DNA of 64,000 nt from Xanthomonas sp. DAR 35659. Its GTDB lineage: Bacteria; Pseudomonadota; Gammaproteobacteria; Xanthomonadales; Xanthomonadaceae. How positions within the stretch are numbered: position 1 is the first letter of the stretch; every line of letters begins with the position of its first letter. Both the position numbers and the translations under genes were made by a program. The notes beneath the pieces were generated by a model. That model ran no database searches. It saw only the letters and a program-made list of their open reading frames with translations, and was not told the DNA's origin. The stretch is from positions 1,168,001 through 1,232,000 of the forward strand of contig NZ_CP162488.1 of NCBI RefSeq assembly GCF_041242975.1. The letters are read 5' to 3'. Positions 45,073 to 54,515 of the stretch are shown one piece after another.

Positions 45073-45104
45073 AAAAGGAAACGGCGCCTTGCGGCGCCGT
45101 TTCC
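45073..45104 (-). terminator. Rho-independent terminator of 6S RNA
   Basis: On the minus strand GGAAACGGCGCC, a GCAA tetraloop, and GGCGCCGTTTCC form a perfect 12-bp stem followed by TTTT. It starts 10 nt after the predicted 6S RNA 3' end. Confidence 0.88.
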
Positions 45105-45114
45105 TGGAACAATT

Positions 45115-45300
45115 GCATTCTCCGCCGTGACGATGCGTGCGAAACGACCTTGAACCCGGGGTTCAAGTGGGATGGCTGGGGAACCATCGGGCTTCCCGCT
45201 ACGAGGCGGACCTGCACACCCGATTCCGTCGCCACCCCGTGGTCGTCATTAAGGGACAAGGCGAATGTTTGCACACGCTGTCGTTCACAGCAGAGAACGC
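45115..45300 (-). ncRNA. ssrS: 6S RNA
   Basis: An approximately 186-nt RNA that binds sigma-70 RNA polymerase and mimics an open promoter. The minus strand shows the hallmark self-complementary CTTGAACCCCGGGTTCAAG (E. coli has CCTTGAACCAAGGGTTCAAGG at the same place). The ends close as a stem: 5' GCGTTCTC with 3' GAGAATGC. Inner pairing of AGCGTGTGC with GCACGCAT extends it. The position downstream of zapA and upstream of ygfA is the conserved one. It begins about 7 nt after TATACT and is followed by a strong terminator. Ends are estimated from structure, not mapped. Confidence 0.92.
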
Positions 45301-45306
45301 GAGTGG

Positions 45307-45312
45307 AGTATA
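45307..45312 (-). promoter_or_regulatory. -10 box of the 6S RNA gene
   Basis: TATACT on the minus strand, spaced so that transcription starts near 45300, the first base of the closing stem. No good -35 hexamer is seen. Confidence 0.65.
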
Positions 45313-45397
45313 GCGCCGTCGTCGCGCTTGGCTAGTCCGTTCGTCGGTCGCGCGGTACGGCGCAATTCACGTTGATGATCGAATTGCTATGCGCGCC

Positions 45398-45691
45398 TCA
45401 GCGCGTCGTATCGACCACGCCGTCGAGGCGACGATTGAGATCGGCCAGTGTGCGCGCGATCTCGGTATCGCGCCGCGTCTGCTCGTCGCGCAGCTGTTGC
45501 AGTTCGTGCGCCAGGTTCAGCGCCGCCAGCACCGCGACCCGGTCCACCGCGGCCATGCGGTTGCTGCCGCGCACCTCGCGCATCTTCGCGTCGAGCAGGC
45601 GCGCGGCGGCGACCAGGCTGTCGCGTTCCTCCGCTTCGACGCCGACGGTGTACTCGCGATCGAGGATGCGGACGCTGACCGGTTCGCTCAC
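45398..45691 (-). CDS. zapA: Cell division protein ZapA
   Basis: A 97-residue cytoplasmic protein that bundles FtsZ. Motifs: SVRILDREYTVGVEAEERDSLVAAARLLDAKMREVR, then a coiled-coil helix VAVLAALNLAHELQQLRDEQ. The start is GTG at 45691 (VSEPVSVRIL), overlapping the stop of the upstream small coiled-coil gene by 4 bp. Gene order zapA - 6S RNA - ygfA is typical of gammaproteobacteria. Confidence 0.93.
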   Translation of the reverse strand: MSEPVSVRILDREYTVGVEAEERDSLVAAARLLDAKMREVRGSNRMAAVDRVAVLAALNLAHELQQLRDEQTRRDTEIARTLADLNRRLDGVVDTTR

Positions 45692-45909
45692 GTGTGCTGC
45701 TCCAACGATTTGAGCCGGGCGATCATCGCTTCCACCCGCGAACGCGCCTGCTCGTTCTTGGTGAGCAGTTGCGAGCGCTCGCCGATCAGCTGTTCCTGCT
45801 GCTGGCGCAGGCTGCGGTTCTCGTCGGCCAGGCGCTGGCAGCGCTCGACCAGCGTTTCCACGCGGGCGCCGAGGGCGCGCAGCTGGGCGAGGGTGTCGGG
45901 GGTGTCCAT
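45688..45909 (-). CDS. Small coiled-coil protein (TIGR02449-type)
   Basis: A 73-residue protein that is almost entirely one coiled coil: LRALGARVETLVERCQRLADENRSLRQQQ, then EQLIGERSQLL and ARSRVEAMIARLKSLEQ. It resembles the small proteins encoded just before zapA in many gammaproteobacteria (TIGR02449; related in style to ZapB). A division role is inferred only from this position. The start at 45909 (MDTPDTLAQL) is preferred over an ATG six codons earlier. Its stop overlaps the zapA GTG. Confidence 0.83.
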   Translation of the reverse strand: MDTPDTLAQLRALGARVETLVERCQRLADENRSLRQQQEQLIGERSQLLTKNEQARSRVEAMIARLKSLEQHT

Positions 45910-45976
45910 GGCGCTCACGATAGGCATGCGCCAGAGCGGCGGTCAAGACGCCGCGCGGCGGCGCGATGGCCGCCGC

Positions 45977-48196
45977 TCAGGCGGGTAGCCGCAGCGGCTG
46001 CCGCAGCAGTTGCAGGAAGGCTTCCGGTTCCAGCGCCGGCGCCACCAGGTGGCCCTGGATCTCGTCGCAGCCGTGTTCGCGCAGGAACGCCAGTTGCCCA
46101 GGCTGTTCCACGCCCTCGGCGACCACCTTCAGCGCCAGCGAGTGGCCCATCGCGATGATGGTGCTGGTGATCGCCTCGTCGTCCGGATCGCGGGTCAGGT
46201 CGCCGATGAACTCCTGATCGATCTTCAAGGTATTGATCGGCAAGCGCTTCAGGTAGGCCAGCGACGAATAGCCGGTGCCGAAGTCGTCGATCGCCAGCGT
46301 CAGGCCCAGCGCGCGGCAGGCGTGCAGGGTGGCCGCGTTCTTGCCAACCTGCGACATCACCACGCTCTCGGTCAGCTCCAGCTCGACGTTGCCGGCCGGG
46401 ACCCCGGTCTCGGCCAGGATCCGTTGCATCAGCGCCGGCAGGTCGCCGCGCTCGAGCTGGATCGCCGACACGTTGACCGACATGCACAGGTCGGTCAGGC
46501 CCAGCGCGCGCCAGTCGCGCAGGGTGGAGCAGGCCTGGCGCAGCACCCATTCGCCGATCTCCAGGATCAGCCCGCTCTCCTCGGCCAGCGGAATGAACTG
46601 GCTCGGCGAGACCGGACCGAAATCGGCGCTGTGCCAGCGCAGCAGCGCCTCCACGCCGACCACGCGTTGCGTATGCAGCGAATAGCGCGGCTGGTAGACC
46701 AGCTTGAGTTCCTGGTCGAGCGGGATCTTGCGCAGGGTGCTGGCCAGCGTGGCGCGGTGGCGGGTGGCTTCGTCCATCCGCGCCGAATACACCTGGATGT
46801 TGCGGCGGCCGGCGGCCTTGGCCTGGTACATCGCGGTGTCGGCGTGCTTGAGCAGTTCGCTGGGCAGCAACGCGTGCTGCGGGAACAGCGAGATGCCGAT
46901 GGATGGGGAGATCGCCACTTCGCGGCGGTCGTCCAGCCGCAGCGGCGCGTCGAAGGCGGTCAGCACGCGTGCGGCGACCGCTTCGGCCTCGACCTGATCG
47001 GCGACGTCCTCCACGACGACGGTGAATTCGTCGCCGGCCAGGCGCGCGACCGTGTGCTGCGGGCCCACCGCCTGCTGCAGGCGTTCGGCGACCGCGCGCA
47101 GCACGCGGTCGCCGGTGGCGTGGCCGAGCGAATCGTTGATGTCCTTGAACCGGTCCAGGTCCAGGAACAGCACCGCCACCGAACTGCCCTGGCGCCGCGC
47201 CCGCACGATCGCCCGCGCCAGCCGCTCGGACAGCAGCGCGCGGTTGGGCAGGCTGGTCAGCGTGTCGTAGTTGGCCAGGTAGCGCAGTTCCTGCTCGGCG
47301 CGTTTCTGGTCGGTGATGTCTTCCAGCACCACCACGTAGAAGCTGTGGCGGCCGTCGGCGTCGACCAGGGTATTGCGGCGCACCAGGCACAGGATCTCCT
47401 GGCCGTCCTTGCGCCGCTTCCAGGCTTCGCCGCGCCAGTGCCGGCCGTGCTCGAACGCGGACGGGGCGGAGGCGTCCGGCGCGTGGTCGAGCAGCGTCAT
47501 CGGCTGGCCCAGCACTTCGCGCTCGCTGTAGCCGGTGATGCGGGTGAAGGCCGGATTGACCGAAATGAAGCGGCCCTCCTCGTCCAGCACCGCGACCGCC
47601 TCGCTCATGCTGCGCAGCACTTCGCCGGCGATGCGCCGCTCCAGGTCGGCCTGGCGGTGCGAGCTGATGTCGCGCGCGCTGCCGGCGAGCCGGCGCGGCC
47701 TGCCGTCGGCGCCGTACTCGACCACGCGCCCGCGGACCCGCGCCCACAGCCACACGCCGTCGCCGACCAGGTCCACGCGATACTCGTCCGTGTAGACCGG
47801 CGTCAGCCCCTGCAGGTGCTCGCGCAGCGTGCGCTCGGCCCGCGGCACGTCGTCGGGGTGGATGCGCAGCGGCTCGTGCTCGCGGGTCACCATCGCGATC
47901 TCCCGCGCGTGCGGCGCGGCGTCGTCCACGCGCATCCGGCGCAGCGTGCGCTGCTGCAGGTCGTAGTCCCAGAAGTGCTCGCCGGACGCCCACAACGCCA
48001 GTTTCAGGTGATGGTCGCGCTGCTGCAGTTGCTGCTGGCGCTGCACCTGCTGGCGCATGCGCCGCCGCCACTGCCGCGCCTGCAGCGCGATCACCAGCGC
48101 GGCCACGGCCAGGACCGCGGCGGCCGCCGCCCAGCCCCACCGCCAGTCGCTGCCGGCATACCGCGTGATGGCCGCAGCGACGTGCTCGATCGACAT
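45977..48196 (-). CDS. PAS-GGDEF-EAL cyclic-di-GMP phosphodiesterase
   Basis: A 739-residue inner-membrane signalling protein. One membrane helix (about 19-41), a short coiled coil, two PAS domains (about 65-165 and 170-285), a GGDEF domain (about 290-450) and an EAL domain (about 470-730). The diguanylate-cyclase motif reads AGDEF, so synthase activity is doubtful. EAL motifs are intact: EALLRW, ELTESV, DDFGTGYSSLAYLKRLP, KIDQEFI and EGVEQ. It probably hydrolyses c-di-GMP. The start at 48196 lacks a strong ribosome site. It diverges from ygfB. Confidence 0.93.
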   Translation of the reverse strand: MSIEHVAAAITRYAGSDWRWGWAAAAAVLAVAALVIALQARQWRRRMRQQVQRQQQLQQRDHHLKLALWASGEHFWDYDLQQRTLRRMRVDDAAPHAREIAMVTREHEPLRIHPDDVPRAERTLREHLQGLTPVYTDEYRVDLVGDGVWLWARVRGRVVEYGADGRPRRLAGSARDISSHRQADLERRIAGEVLRSMSEAVAVLDEEGRFISVNPAFTRITGYSEREVLGQPMTLLDHAPDASAPSAFEHGRHWRGEAWKRRKDGQEILCLVRRNTLVDADGRHSFYVVVLEDITDQKRAEQELRYLANYDTLTSLPNRALLSERLARAIVRARRQGSSVAVLFLDLDRFKDINDSLGHATGDRVLRAVAERLQQAVGPQHTVARLAGDEFTVVVEDVADQVEAEAVAARVLTAFDAPLRLDDRREVAISPSIGISLFPQHALLPSELLKHADTAMYQAKAAGRRNIQVYSARMDEATRHRATLASTLRKIPLDQELKLVYQPRYSLHTQRVVGVEALLRWHSADFGPVSPSQFIPLAEESGLILEIGEWVLRQACSTLRDWRALGLTDLCMSVNVSAIQLERGDLPALMQRILAETGVPAGNVELELTESVVMSQVGKNAATLHACRALGLTLAIDDFGTGYSSLAYLKRLPINTLKIDQEFIGDLTRDPDDEAITSTIIAMGHSLALKVVAEGVEQPGQLAFLREHGCDEIQGHLVAPALEPEAFLQLLRQPLRLPA

Positions 48197-48352
48197 GATG
48201 GACGGGGCTTCGAACGAGAAAGGGTGGTGGAGTGTAGGCGCCGGTCGGAAGCCTCCACAAGCAGCGTGACGCATGCGGATTGCTACACTGCGCAGTCCCG
48301 CTCCAGCGCCGCGCCCCCGACCGGCGGCCGGCGCCCAACAGGCCTTGCGTCC

Positions 48353-48898
48353 ATGACCGAACTTCCCACCGCCGACGACATCAACCGCGCCAGCCAGCAA
48401 CTGGGCCTGGCCGCGTCGGCGGCCGAACTCCACGGCGCCCTGTGCGGCTGGCTGGCCGGCGGCGGTGCCGCCCTGGCGGCCTGGCCGTCGGCGGTGCTGG
48501 CCGACGCCGGCATCGCCGCGCCGCGTCAGGGCGATGCGCTGGACCGCCTGCGCGAGGCCACCGCCGCGCAGCTGGAGGACCGCGATTTCGCCTTCGACCT
48601 GGTGCTGGCCGATGCCGGCGCGGCGCTGTCCGAGCGGGCCGATGGCCTGTTCGAGTGGTGCCGCGGCTTCCTCGGCGGCTTCGGCCTGGCCGCCGGCGCC
48701 ACGCCGCCGTTGTCCGAGGAGGGCGCCGAGGCGCTGCAGGACCTGGCGCGGCTGGCGCAGGCCAGCGCCGAGGATTTCGACAGCGCCGACGAGGACGAGG
48801 ATGCGCTGGCCGAGATCGAGGAATTCGTGCGTGTGGCGGTGCTGCTGCTGCACAGCGATTGCGTGCTCGGCCCGCGCCACCGGCAACGCCTGAACTGA
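48353..48898 (+). CDS. ygfB: UPF0149 family protein YgfB
   Basis: A 181-residue cytoplasmic acidic helical protein. Motifs: AAELHGALCGWLAGGG, GLFEWCRGFLGGFGLA, ALQDLARLAQASAEDFD and IEEFVRVAVLLLHSD. In Pseudomonas YgfB influences ampDh3 and beta-lactam tolerance; the role here is unknown. Its stop codon overlaps the pepP start by 1 bp (TGATG), so the two are coupled, the usual arrangement in gammaproteobacteria. Confidence 0.93.
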   Translation: MTELPTADDINRASQQLGLAASAAELHGALCGWLAGGGAALAAWPSAVLADAGIAAPRQGDALDRLREATAAQLEDRDFAFDLVLADAGAALSERADGLFEWCRGFLGGFGLAAGATPPLSEEGAEALQDLARLAQASAEDFDSADEDEDALAEIEEFVRVAVLLLHSDCVLGPRHRQRLN

Positions 48899-50223
48899 TG
48901 AAACGGCTGACCGGGATCGGCACCGCCGAGTACGCGCGCCGGCGCAGGCGCTTGATGGACATGGCCGGTGAGCACGCCATCCTGGTGCTGCCCAGCGCGC
49001 CGGAGCGGGTGCGCAGCCACGACACCCATTACCCGTACCGGCAGGATTCGGACTTCTGGTACCTGAGCGGTTTCCCCGAGCCGGAGGCGGTGCTGGTGCT
49101 GGTGCCGGGCCGCAAGCACGGCGAGGCGCTGCTGTTCTGCCGCGAGCGCGATCCCGAACGCGAGGCCTGGGACGGCCCGCGCGCCGGCCAGGAGGGCGCG
49201 GTCGAACGCTACGGCATGGACGATGCGTATCCGATCGAGGATCTCGACGAGATCCTGCCCGGCCTGCTGGAAGGCCGTTCGCGGGTGTACTACCACTTCG
49301 GTCGCGACGTCGATTTCGATCTGAAGCTGATCGGCTGGGTCAAGCGCGTGCGCGAGCAGGTGCGGCATGGCGCGCAGCCGCCGCACGAGTTCCTGGAGCT
49401 GGGCCACCTGTTGCACGAGCAACGCCTGTTCAAGTCGCGCGACGAGGTCGCGCTGATGCAGGTGGCGGCCGATCTCAGCGTGGCCGGGCACCGCGCGGCG
49501 ATGCGGCTGGCGCGCGCGGGCCTGCACGAGTACCAGTTACAGGCCGAGATCGAGCGCGAGTTCCGCGCCGGCGACGCCTGGCCGGCCTACGGCAGCATCG
49601 TCGGCGCCGGCGCCAATGCCTGCGTGCTGCACTATCGCGCCAATGCCGCGCGCCTGCGCGAGGGCGAGCTGGTGCTGGTCGATGCCGGCGCCGAGTACCG
49701 CGGCTATGCCGCCGACATCACCCGCACCTTCCCGGTGAATGGGCGCTTCAGCGCCGAACAGCGCGCCCTGCACGACCTGGTCGGCGCCGCGCACGCGGCG
49801 GCGCTGGCGCAGGCGCGGCCGGGCGTGGCCTACGAGGCCGGCCACCTGGCTGCGGTGCAGACCCTGACCGAAGGCCTGCTGCGCCTGGGGTTGCTCAAGG
49901 GCTCGCTGCAACAGAACGTCGCCGACGGCCACTACCGGCGCTTCTACCGGCACAAGACCGGGCACTGGCTGGGCCTGGACGTGCACGACGTCGGCGACTA
50001 TAAGTTGGCCGGTGCCTCGCGCCTGCTGGAGCCGGGCATGGTATTCACCATCGAGCCGGGGCTGTACGTGGCGCCGGACGACAAGCAGGTCGAGGCGAAG
50101 TGGCGCGGCATCGGCATCCGCACCGAGGACGACGTGCTGATCACCGACGACGGCCACCGGGTGCTCACCGACGCGCTGGCGCGCAGCGCCGAGCAGATCG
50201 AGGCGGAGATGGCCGCGCGCTGA
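48898..50223 (+). CDS. pepP: Xaa-Pro aminopeptidase P
   Basis: Removes N-terminal residues preceding proline; cytoplasmic metallopeptidase. 441 residues. The N-terminal domain starts at the RRRRLMDMAGEHAILVLPSA motif. The creatinase-fold C-terminal domain holds the dimetal site: VLVDAGAEYRGYAADITRTFP (two aspartates), KTGHWLGLDVHDVGD (histidine), FTIEPGLY (glutamate) and GIGIRTEDDVL (glutamate). Translationally coupled to ygfB. No ubiH-type gene follows, unlike in E. coli. Confidence 0.95.
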   Translation: MKRLTGIGTAEYARRRRRLMDMAGEHAILVLPSAPERVRSHDTHYPYRQDSDFWYLSGFPEPEAVLVLVPGRKHGEALLFCRERDPEREAWDGPRAGQEGAVERYGMDDAYPIEDLDEILPGLLEGRSRVYYHFGRDVDFDLKLIGWVKRVREQVRHGAQPPHEFLELGHLLHEQRLFKSRDEVALMQVAADLSVAGHRAAMRLARAGLHEYQLQAEIEREFRAGDAWPAYGSIVGAGANACVLHYRANAARLREGELVLVDAGAEYRGYAADITRTFPVNGRFSAEQRALHDLVGAAHAAALAQARPGVAYEAGHLAAVQTLTEGLLRLGLLKGSLQQNVADGHYRRFYRHKTGHWLGLDVHDVGDYKLAGASRLLEPGMVFTIEPGLYVAPDDKQVEAKWRGIGIRTEDDVLITDDGHRVLTDALARSAEQIEAEMAAR

Positions 50224-50282
50224 CCGCGCTTGCCCGCCCGCCGTGCCTTGCACATAGTGTGCGGGTATCAGGGGGAATCATC

Positions 50283-51281
50283 TTGAAGATCATTGTGTCG
50301 GGGCTGCTCGCGGCAGCGGTGTGGCTTTCACCCAGCGCGGGCGCGGCGCCGCAGGCGCAAGATGCGGCGCCTGCGCCTGCGCCAGCGCCGATAGGCGTTG
50401 CGGGCAGCGTTCCCAGCATGGCGCTGGCCGATCTGGAGACGCTGTTGTCGGTTCGCTCCGTGCCTGCGGCCCGGGAGCAGTTGTTGGCGCAGTTGGTGGC
50501 CCTGGCCGGCAAGGGCGATGGCGCGTCGGCCTTCTACCTCGGCGTGCTGTACCGCCATGGCGATGCGCATCCGGCGCATTTGGTGGAGCGCGACCTGGAT
50601 ACCGCGCGCTATTGGCTGGAGAAATGCCTCGGCATGACGCGATGTCCGTTGCTGGCGCTGGCCTCGTTGGCGGAGCTGGAGCTGTCGGCGCATAACCCGA
50701 AGCCGGCGATGCAGTGGGCGCAGGCGTGGATCGCATTGGATCGCGAGCTCGCCGCGCGCGAGCGCGAGATCCAGGGCCGCACGCTCCGGCCCAGCCAACT
50801 CAATCGCGATACCGCCTATCATGCCTATCTGTTGGAACGGTGCTACGCCGCCATGCCGTCAGGCGACCGCGACGCGGTCGGCCTGGCCTGGTTCAACGAA
50901 CTCCGGCGGCAGCGCGGCAAGATGCTGGATCGCATGCTGTTCGCGCAGATCGACGCGCTGCAGGCGCAGGGCGCGGACGAGGACGCTGGGCTGGCGCCAC
51001 GCGCCGAGAACCAGCGGCGCAAGACCGTGCGCGACAGTCCGATGGACTTGCCGGTCACCCCGGCATTGACCCTGTTCCTGCTCCGTGGCAACCCGCAAGG
51101 CGGGCGTCCGGAATCGTCGCTGGTGATCGAGGCATTGCCATCGCCGAGCGCGGCGCGCGGACTCGAGGCGTTGGCGCGCGATTTCAAGACCGCGCCTTAT
51201 CCCGCTGCGGCAGGGCAGCGGCGCTACGACACGGTGCCCATGAGCTTCAACCGCGGTCCCTATGCGTTGACCGGCAAGTAG
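50283..51281 (+). CDS. Hypothetical exported helical-repeat protein
   Basis: A 332-residue protein. The TTG at 50283 is chosen because GGGGGA lies 6 nt upstream and it directly precedes a signal peptide (KIIVSGLLAAAVWLSPSAGA). A proline/alanine-rich linker follows, then helices with Sel1/TPR-like character (DGASAFYLGVLYRHGDAHP, DLDTARYWLEKCLG, CPLLALASLAELELSAHNPK). The C-terminal 100 residues have no recognised motif. Probably periplasmic; function unknown. It is 59 bp after pepP but is likely independent. Convergent with the RND gene. Confidence 0.68.
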   Translation: MKIIVSGLLAAAVWLSPSAGAAPQAQDAAPAPAPAPIGVAGSVPSMALADLETLLSVRSVPAAREQLLAQLVALAGKGDGASAFYLGVLYRHGDAHPAHLVERDLDTARYWLEKCLGMTRCPLLALASLAELELSAHNPKPAMQWAQAWIALDRELAAREREIQGRTLRPSQLNRDTAYHAYLLERCYAAMPSGDRDAVGLAWFNELRRQRGKMLDRMLFAQIDALQAQGADEDAGLAPRAENQRRKTVRDSPMDLPVTPALTLFLLRGNPQGGRPESSLVIEALPSPSAARGLEALARDFKTAPYPAAAGQRRYDTVPMSFNRGPYALTGK

Positions 51282-51365
51282 GGACGTCGGCCCGGAGGCC
51301 GCCGCAGCGCACACAGGGCGTGGCCCGGATATTCGGGGCCGCCGCCGCTGCAGGCCCTCTCGCGC

Positions 51366-54300
51366 TCACTGCCGCGCACCCGCGCGCGCGGCGTCGCGCT
51401 GCGCGCGCCAGGCCGCCAGCCGTTCCTGCATGCCGATCACGAACACGAAGAACGCCGGCACGAAGAACACCGCCAGCACGGTGCCGCTGACCATGCCGCC
51501 GAACACGCCGGTGCCGATCGCGTGCTGGGTCTCGGCGCTGGCGCCGGAGGCCAGCATCAGCGGCACCACGCCCAGCGCGAACGCCAACGAGGTCATCAGG
51601 ATCGGGCGCAGGCGCAGCCGCGCCGCATGCACCGCCGCTTCCGCCAGGCTCTGTCCCTCGGCGCGCAGTTGCCGGGCGAACTCCACGATCAGGATCGCGT
51701 TCTTGGCCGACAGGCCGATGATGGTGATCATGCCGACCTTGAAGAACACGTCGTTCGGCAAGCCGCGCAGCATGACCGCCGCCACCGCGCCGAGCAGCCC
51801 GAGCGGCACCACCAGCATCACCGACAGCGGGATGCTCCAGCTTTCGTACAGCGCCGCCAGCACCAGGAACACCACCAACGCCGACAGCAGCGCCAGCATC
51901 GGCGCCTGCGCCGCGGTCTGGCGTTCCTGCAGCGACTGCCCGGTCCAGGCCACGGCGAAGCCCGGCGGCAGCTGCGCCGCCAGGCGCTCCATCTCCGCCA
52001 TCGCCGCGCCGCTGGAGATGCCGGGCGCCGCGCCGCCGGCGATGCGCACGGCGGGGAAGCCCTGGAAGCGCATCAACTGTTGCGGCGAGTCGATCCAGGC
52101 CGGCGCCACCACGTCGCGCAGCGGCAGCATGCCGCCGGAGGCGGTGCGCATGCGCAGGCCCAGCACGTCGTCCAGTTGCATGCGCGCCGGCGCGTCGGCC
52201 TGCACGATCACCTGCTGCATGCGACCGCCATTGGGGAAGTCGTTGACGTACAGCGAGCCCATCGCCGCGGACAGGGTCGCGCTGACCGTGCCGAATGACA
52301 GCCCCATCGCCTCGGCCCGTTCCCGATCGATCCGCAGTTCGATGCTCTTGCCTGGCGGCATGCCGTCGGCATAGACGTCACTGAGCAGCGGGCTGCGCGC
52401 GGCCAGCGCCAGCAGCCGCGCCTGCGCGGCCAGCAGCGCCGCGTCGCCGCGGTTGCCGCGGTCCTGCAGGAACAGGGTGAAGCCCGACGACGTGCCCAGT
52501 TCGTCGATCGCCGGCGGCATCAGGCTCATCACCGTGCCTTCGGCGGTGTCGGCCATCGCCTGCTGCGCCAGCGCCGCCTCCTGCGCCGCGGTGGCGCCGT
52601 CGCGCGCGTCCCAGTCCTTGAGCATGGTGAAGGCCATCGCCGCGTTCGGTCCGGCGCCGGCGAAGCTGAAGCCCTGGATGACCATGTTCGAGGCCAGCGC
52701 CGGGCGCGTGGCCACGTGCGCCTCGAAGGCCTTCACCACCTCCAGCGTGCGTTCGCTGGTGGCGCCGACCGGCAACTGGATCGAGGTCATGAAATAGCCC
52801 TGGTCCTCTTCCGGAAGGAACGAGGACGGCAACTGCCGCGCCGCGAACGCCAGTGCGACACAGATCAGGCAGAACGCCGCCATCATCCGCCCGCTGCGCC
52901 GCACCAGGCGCGCCACGCGCGCCGCGTAGCCGCCGGTGAGGCGTTCGAAGTGGCGATTGAAGGCGCCGAAGACGCCGCGCTTGGCGTGGTGGCCCGGCGG
53001 CAGCGGACGCAGCAGCGTCGCGCACAGCGCCGGGGTCAGGGTCAGTGCCAGGAACGCCGAGAACAGGATCGCCACCGCCATCGACAGGGTGAACTGCCTG
53101 TAGATCACGCCGACCGATCCGGCCGCGAACGCCATCGGGATGAACACCGCGGTCAGCACCAGGGTGATGCCGACCACCGCGCCGGTGATCTCGCGCATCG
53201 CCTTGGCGGTGGCCGCGCGCGGCGACAGCCCTTCGCCGGCCATCAGCCGCTCGACGTTCTCCACCACCACGATGGCGTCGTCGACGATGATGCCGATCGC
53301 CAGCACCATGCCGAACATGGTCAGCACGTTGATCGAGAACCCGGCCAGCAGCATCACCGCGAAGGTGCCGAGCAGCGCGATCGGCGCGACGATGGCCGGG
53401 ATCAGCGTGTAGCGCACGTTCTGCAGGAACAGGTACATCACCAGGAACACCAGCAGCATCGCTTCGAGCAGGGTGTGGATCACCTTCTCGATGGAGATCT
53501 TCACGAACGGCGCGGTGTTGAACGGGATGGAGTAGGTCATCCCGGCCGGCATCCCGGCGGCCAGTTCCTGCAGCCGCTCCTGCACCGCCTGCGCGGTGCG
53601 CACGGCGTTGGCGCCGGGCGAGAGCTGGATGGCGGCGCTGGTCGCCGCGGTGCCGTTCTCGCGGTTGGAGAAGGCGTAGGACTGCGCGCCGAGTGCCACC
53701 CGCGCCACGTCGCCGAGCACGATCCTGGCGCCGTCGGGGCTGGCGCGCAGCACGATCGCGGCGAACTGTTCCGGCGTGGACAGCTGCCCGGCGACCGTCA
53801 GCGGCACGGTCAGGCGTTGTCCGGGCACGGTCGGCTCGTCGCCGATCCGGCCCGGCGCGATCTGCGCGTTCTGCTGTTCGATCGCCTGGGTCAGGTCGCT
53901 CAGCGCCAGCCCGTAGGCGGTCAGCTTGTCCGGGTCGACCCACACGCGCATCGCCTGTTCGGCGCCGAACAGCTGCACGCGGCCGACGCCGTCGATCCGG
54001 CGCAGTTCCTGCACGATGGTGCGCGCCATGTAGTCGTTGAGCGCGACCTCGTCGTAGCGGCCGTCGGGCGAGGTCAGGCCGACCAGCATCAGGAAGCCGG
54101 AGGCGGCCGATTCCACCTGCAGGCCGCTCTGCCGCACCGCCTGCGGCAGTCGCGGCTCCACCGCCTTGATCCGGTTCTGCACGTCGACCTGCGCCAGCTC
54201 CGGATCGGTGCCCGGCTTGAAGGTCGCGGTGATCTGCGCGGTGCCGGAGGTGTCCACCGAGGATTCGAAGTAGAGCAGGTTCTTGACCCCGGCCAGCTCG

Positions 54301-54500
54301 CGTTCGACCAGTCCGACCACCGAGTCGTTCAACGTCTGCGGGGTGGCGCCCGGGTAGCTCGCGTAGAGCGTCACCGATGGCGGCGCCACCGAGGGATAGC
54401 GCGCGACCGGCAGCCGCGCGATGGCGAGGGTGCCGAACAGCACGATGAACAGCGCGATCACCCAGGCGAACACCGGGCGCTCGATGAAGAACTGGGGCAT
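51366..54500 (-). CDS. RND multidrug efflux permease (HAE1 family)
   Basis: A 1044-residue inner-membrane proton/drug antiporter. It begins MPQFFIERPVFAWVIALFIVL; twelve membrane helices with two large periplasmic loops are evident. Proton-relay aspartates sit in GMVLAIGIIVDDAIVVVENVERLM, and the TM10 lysine lies in GLSAKNAILIVEF. Trimeric AcrB-like pump exporting drugs or toxic compounds; specificity unknown. It follows its adaptor gene by 15 bp. No outer-membrane channel gene is linked, so it must use one encoded elsewhere. Confidence 0.95.
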   Translation of the reverse strand: MPQFFIERPVFAWVIALFIVLFGTLAIARLPVARYPSVAPPSVTLYASYPGATPQTLNDSVVGLVERELAGVKNLLYFESSVDTSGTAQITATFKPGTDPELAQVDVQNRIKAVEPRLPQAVRQSGLQVESAASGFLMLVGLTSPDGRYDEVALNDYMARTIVQELRRIDGVGRVQLFGAEQAMRVWVDPDKLTAYGLALSDLTQAIEQQNAQIAPGRIGDEPTVPGQRLTVPLTVAGQLSTPEQFAAIVLRASPDGARIVLGDVARVALGAQSYAFSNRENGTAATSAAIQLSPGANAVRTAQAVQERLQELAAGMPAGMTYSIPFNTAPFVKISIEKVIHTLLEAMLLVFLVMYLFLQNVRYTLIPAIVAPIALLGTFAVMLLAGFSINVLTMFGMVLAIGIIVDDAIVVVENVERLMAGEGLSPRAATAKAMREITGAVVGITLVLTAVFIPMAFAAGSVGVIYRQFTLSMAVAILFSAFLALTLTPALCATLLRPLPPGHHAKRGVFGAFNRHFERLTGGYAARVARLVRRSGRMMAAFCLICVALAFAARQLPSSFLPEEDQGYFMTSIQLPVGATSERTLEVVKAFEAHVATRPALASNMVIQGFSFAGAGPNAAMAFTMLKDWDARDGATAAQEAALAQQAMADTAEGTVMSLMPPAIDELGTSSGFTLFLQDRGNRGDAALLAAQARLLALAARSPLLSDVYADGMPPGKSIELRIDRERAEAMGLSFGTVSATLSAAMGSLYVNDFPNGGRMQQVIVQADAPARMQLDDVLGLRMRTASGGMLPLRDVVAPAWIDSPQQLMRFQGFPAVRIAGGAAPGISSGAAMAEMERLAAQLPPGFAVAWTGQSLQERQTAAQAPMLALLSALVVFLVLAALYESWSIPLSVMLVVPLGLLGAVAAVMLRGLPNDVFFKVGMITIIGLSAKNAILIVEFARQLRAEGQSLAEAAVHAARLRLRPILMTSLAFALGVVPLMLASGASAETQHAIGTGVFGGMVSGTVLAVFFVPAFFVFVIGMQERLAAWRAQRDAARAGARQ

Positions 54501-54515
54501 GCCGGCGTCCTCCGC

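Noticed and set aside
46010..48898. Plus-strand open frame of 962 codons upstream of ygfB
   Set aside because: It is antisense to the EAL protein; only its last 181 codons, from 48353, are a real gene.
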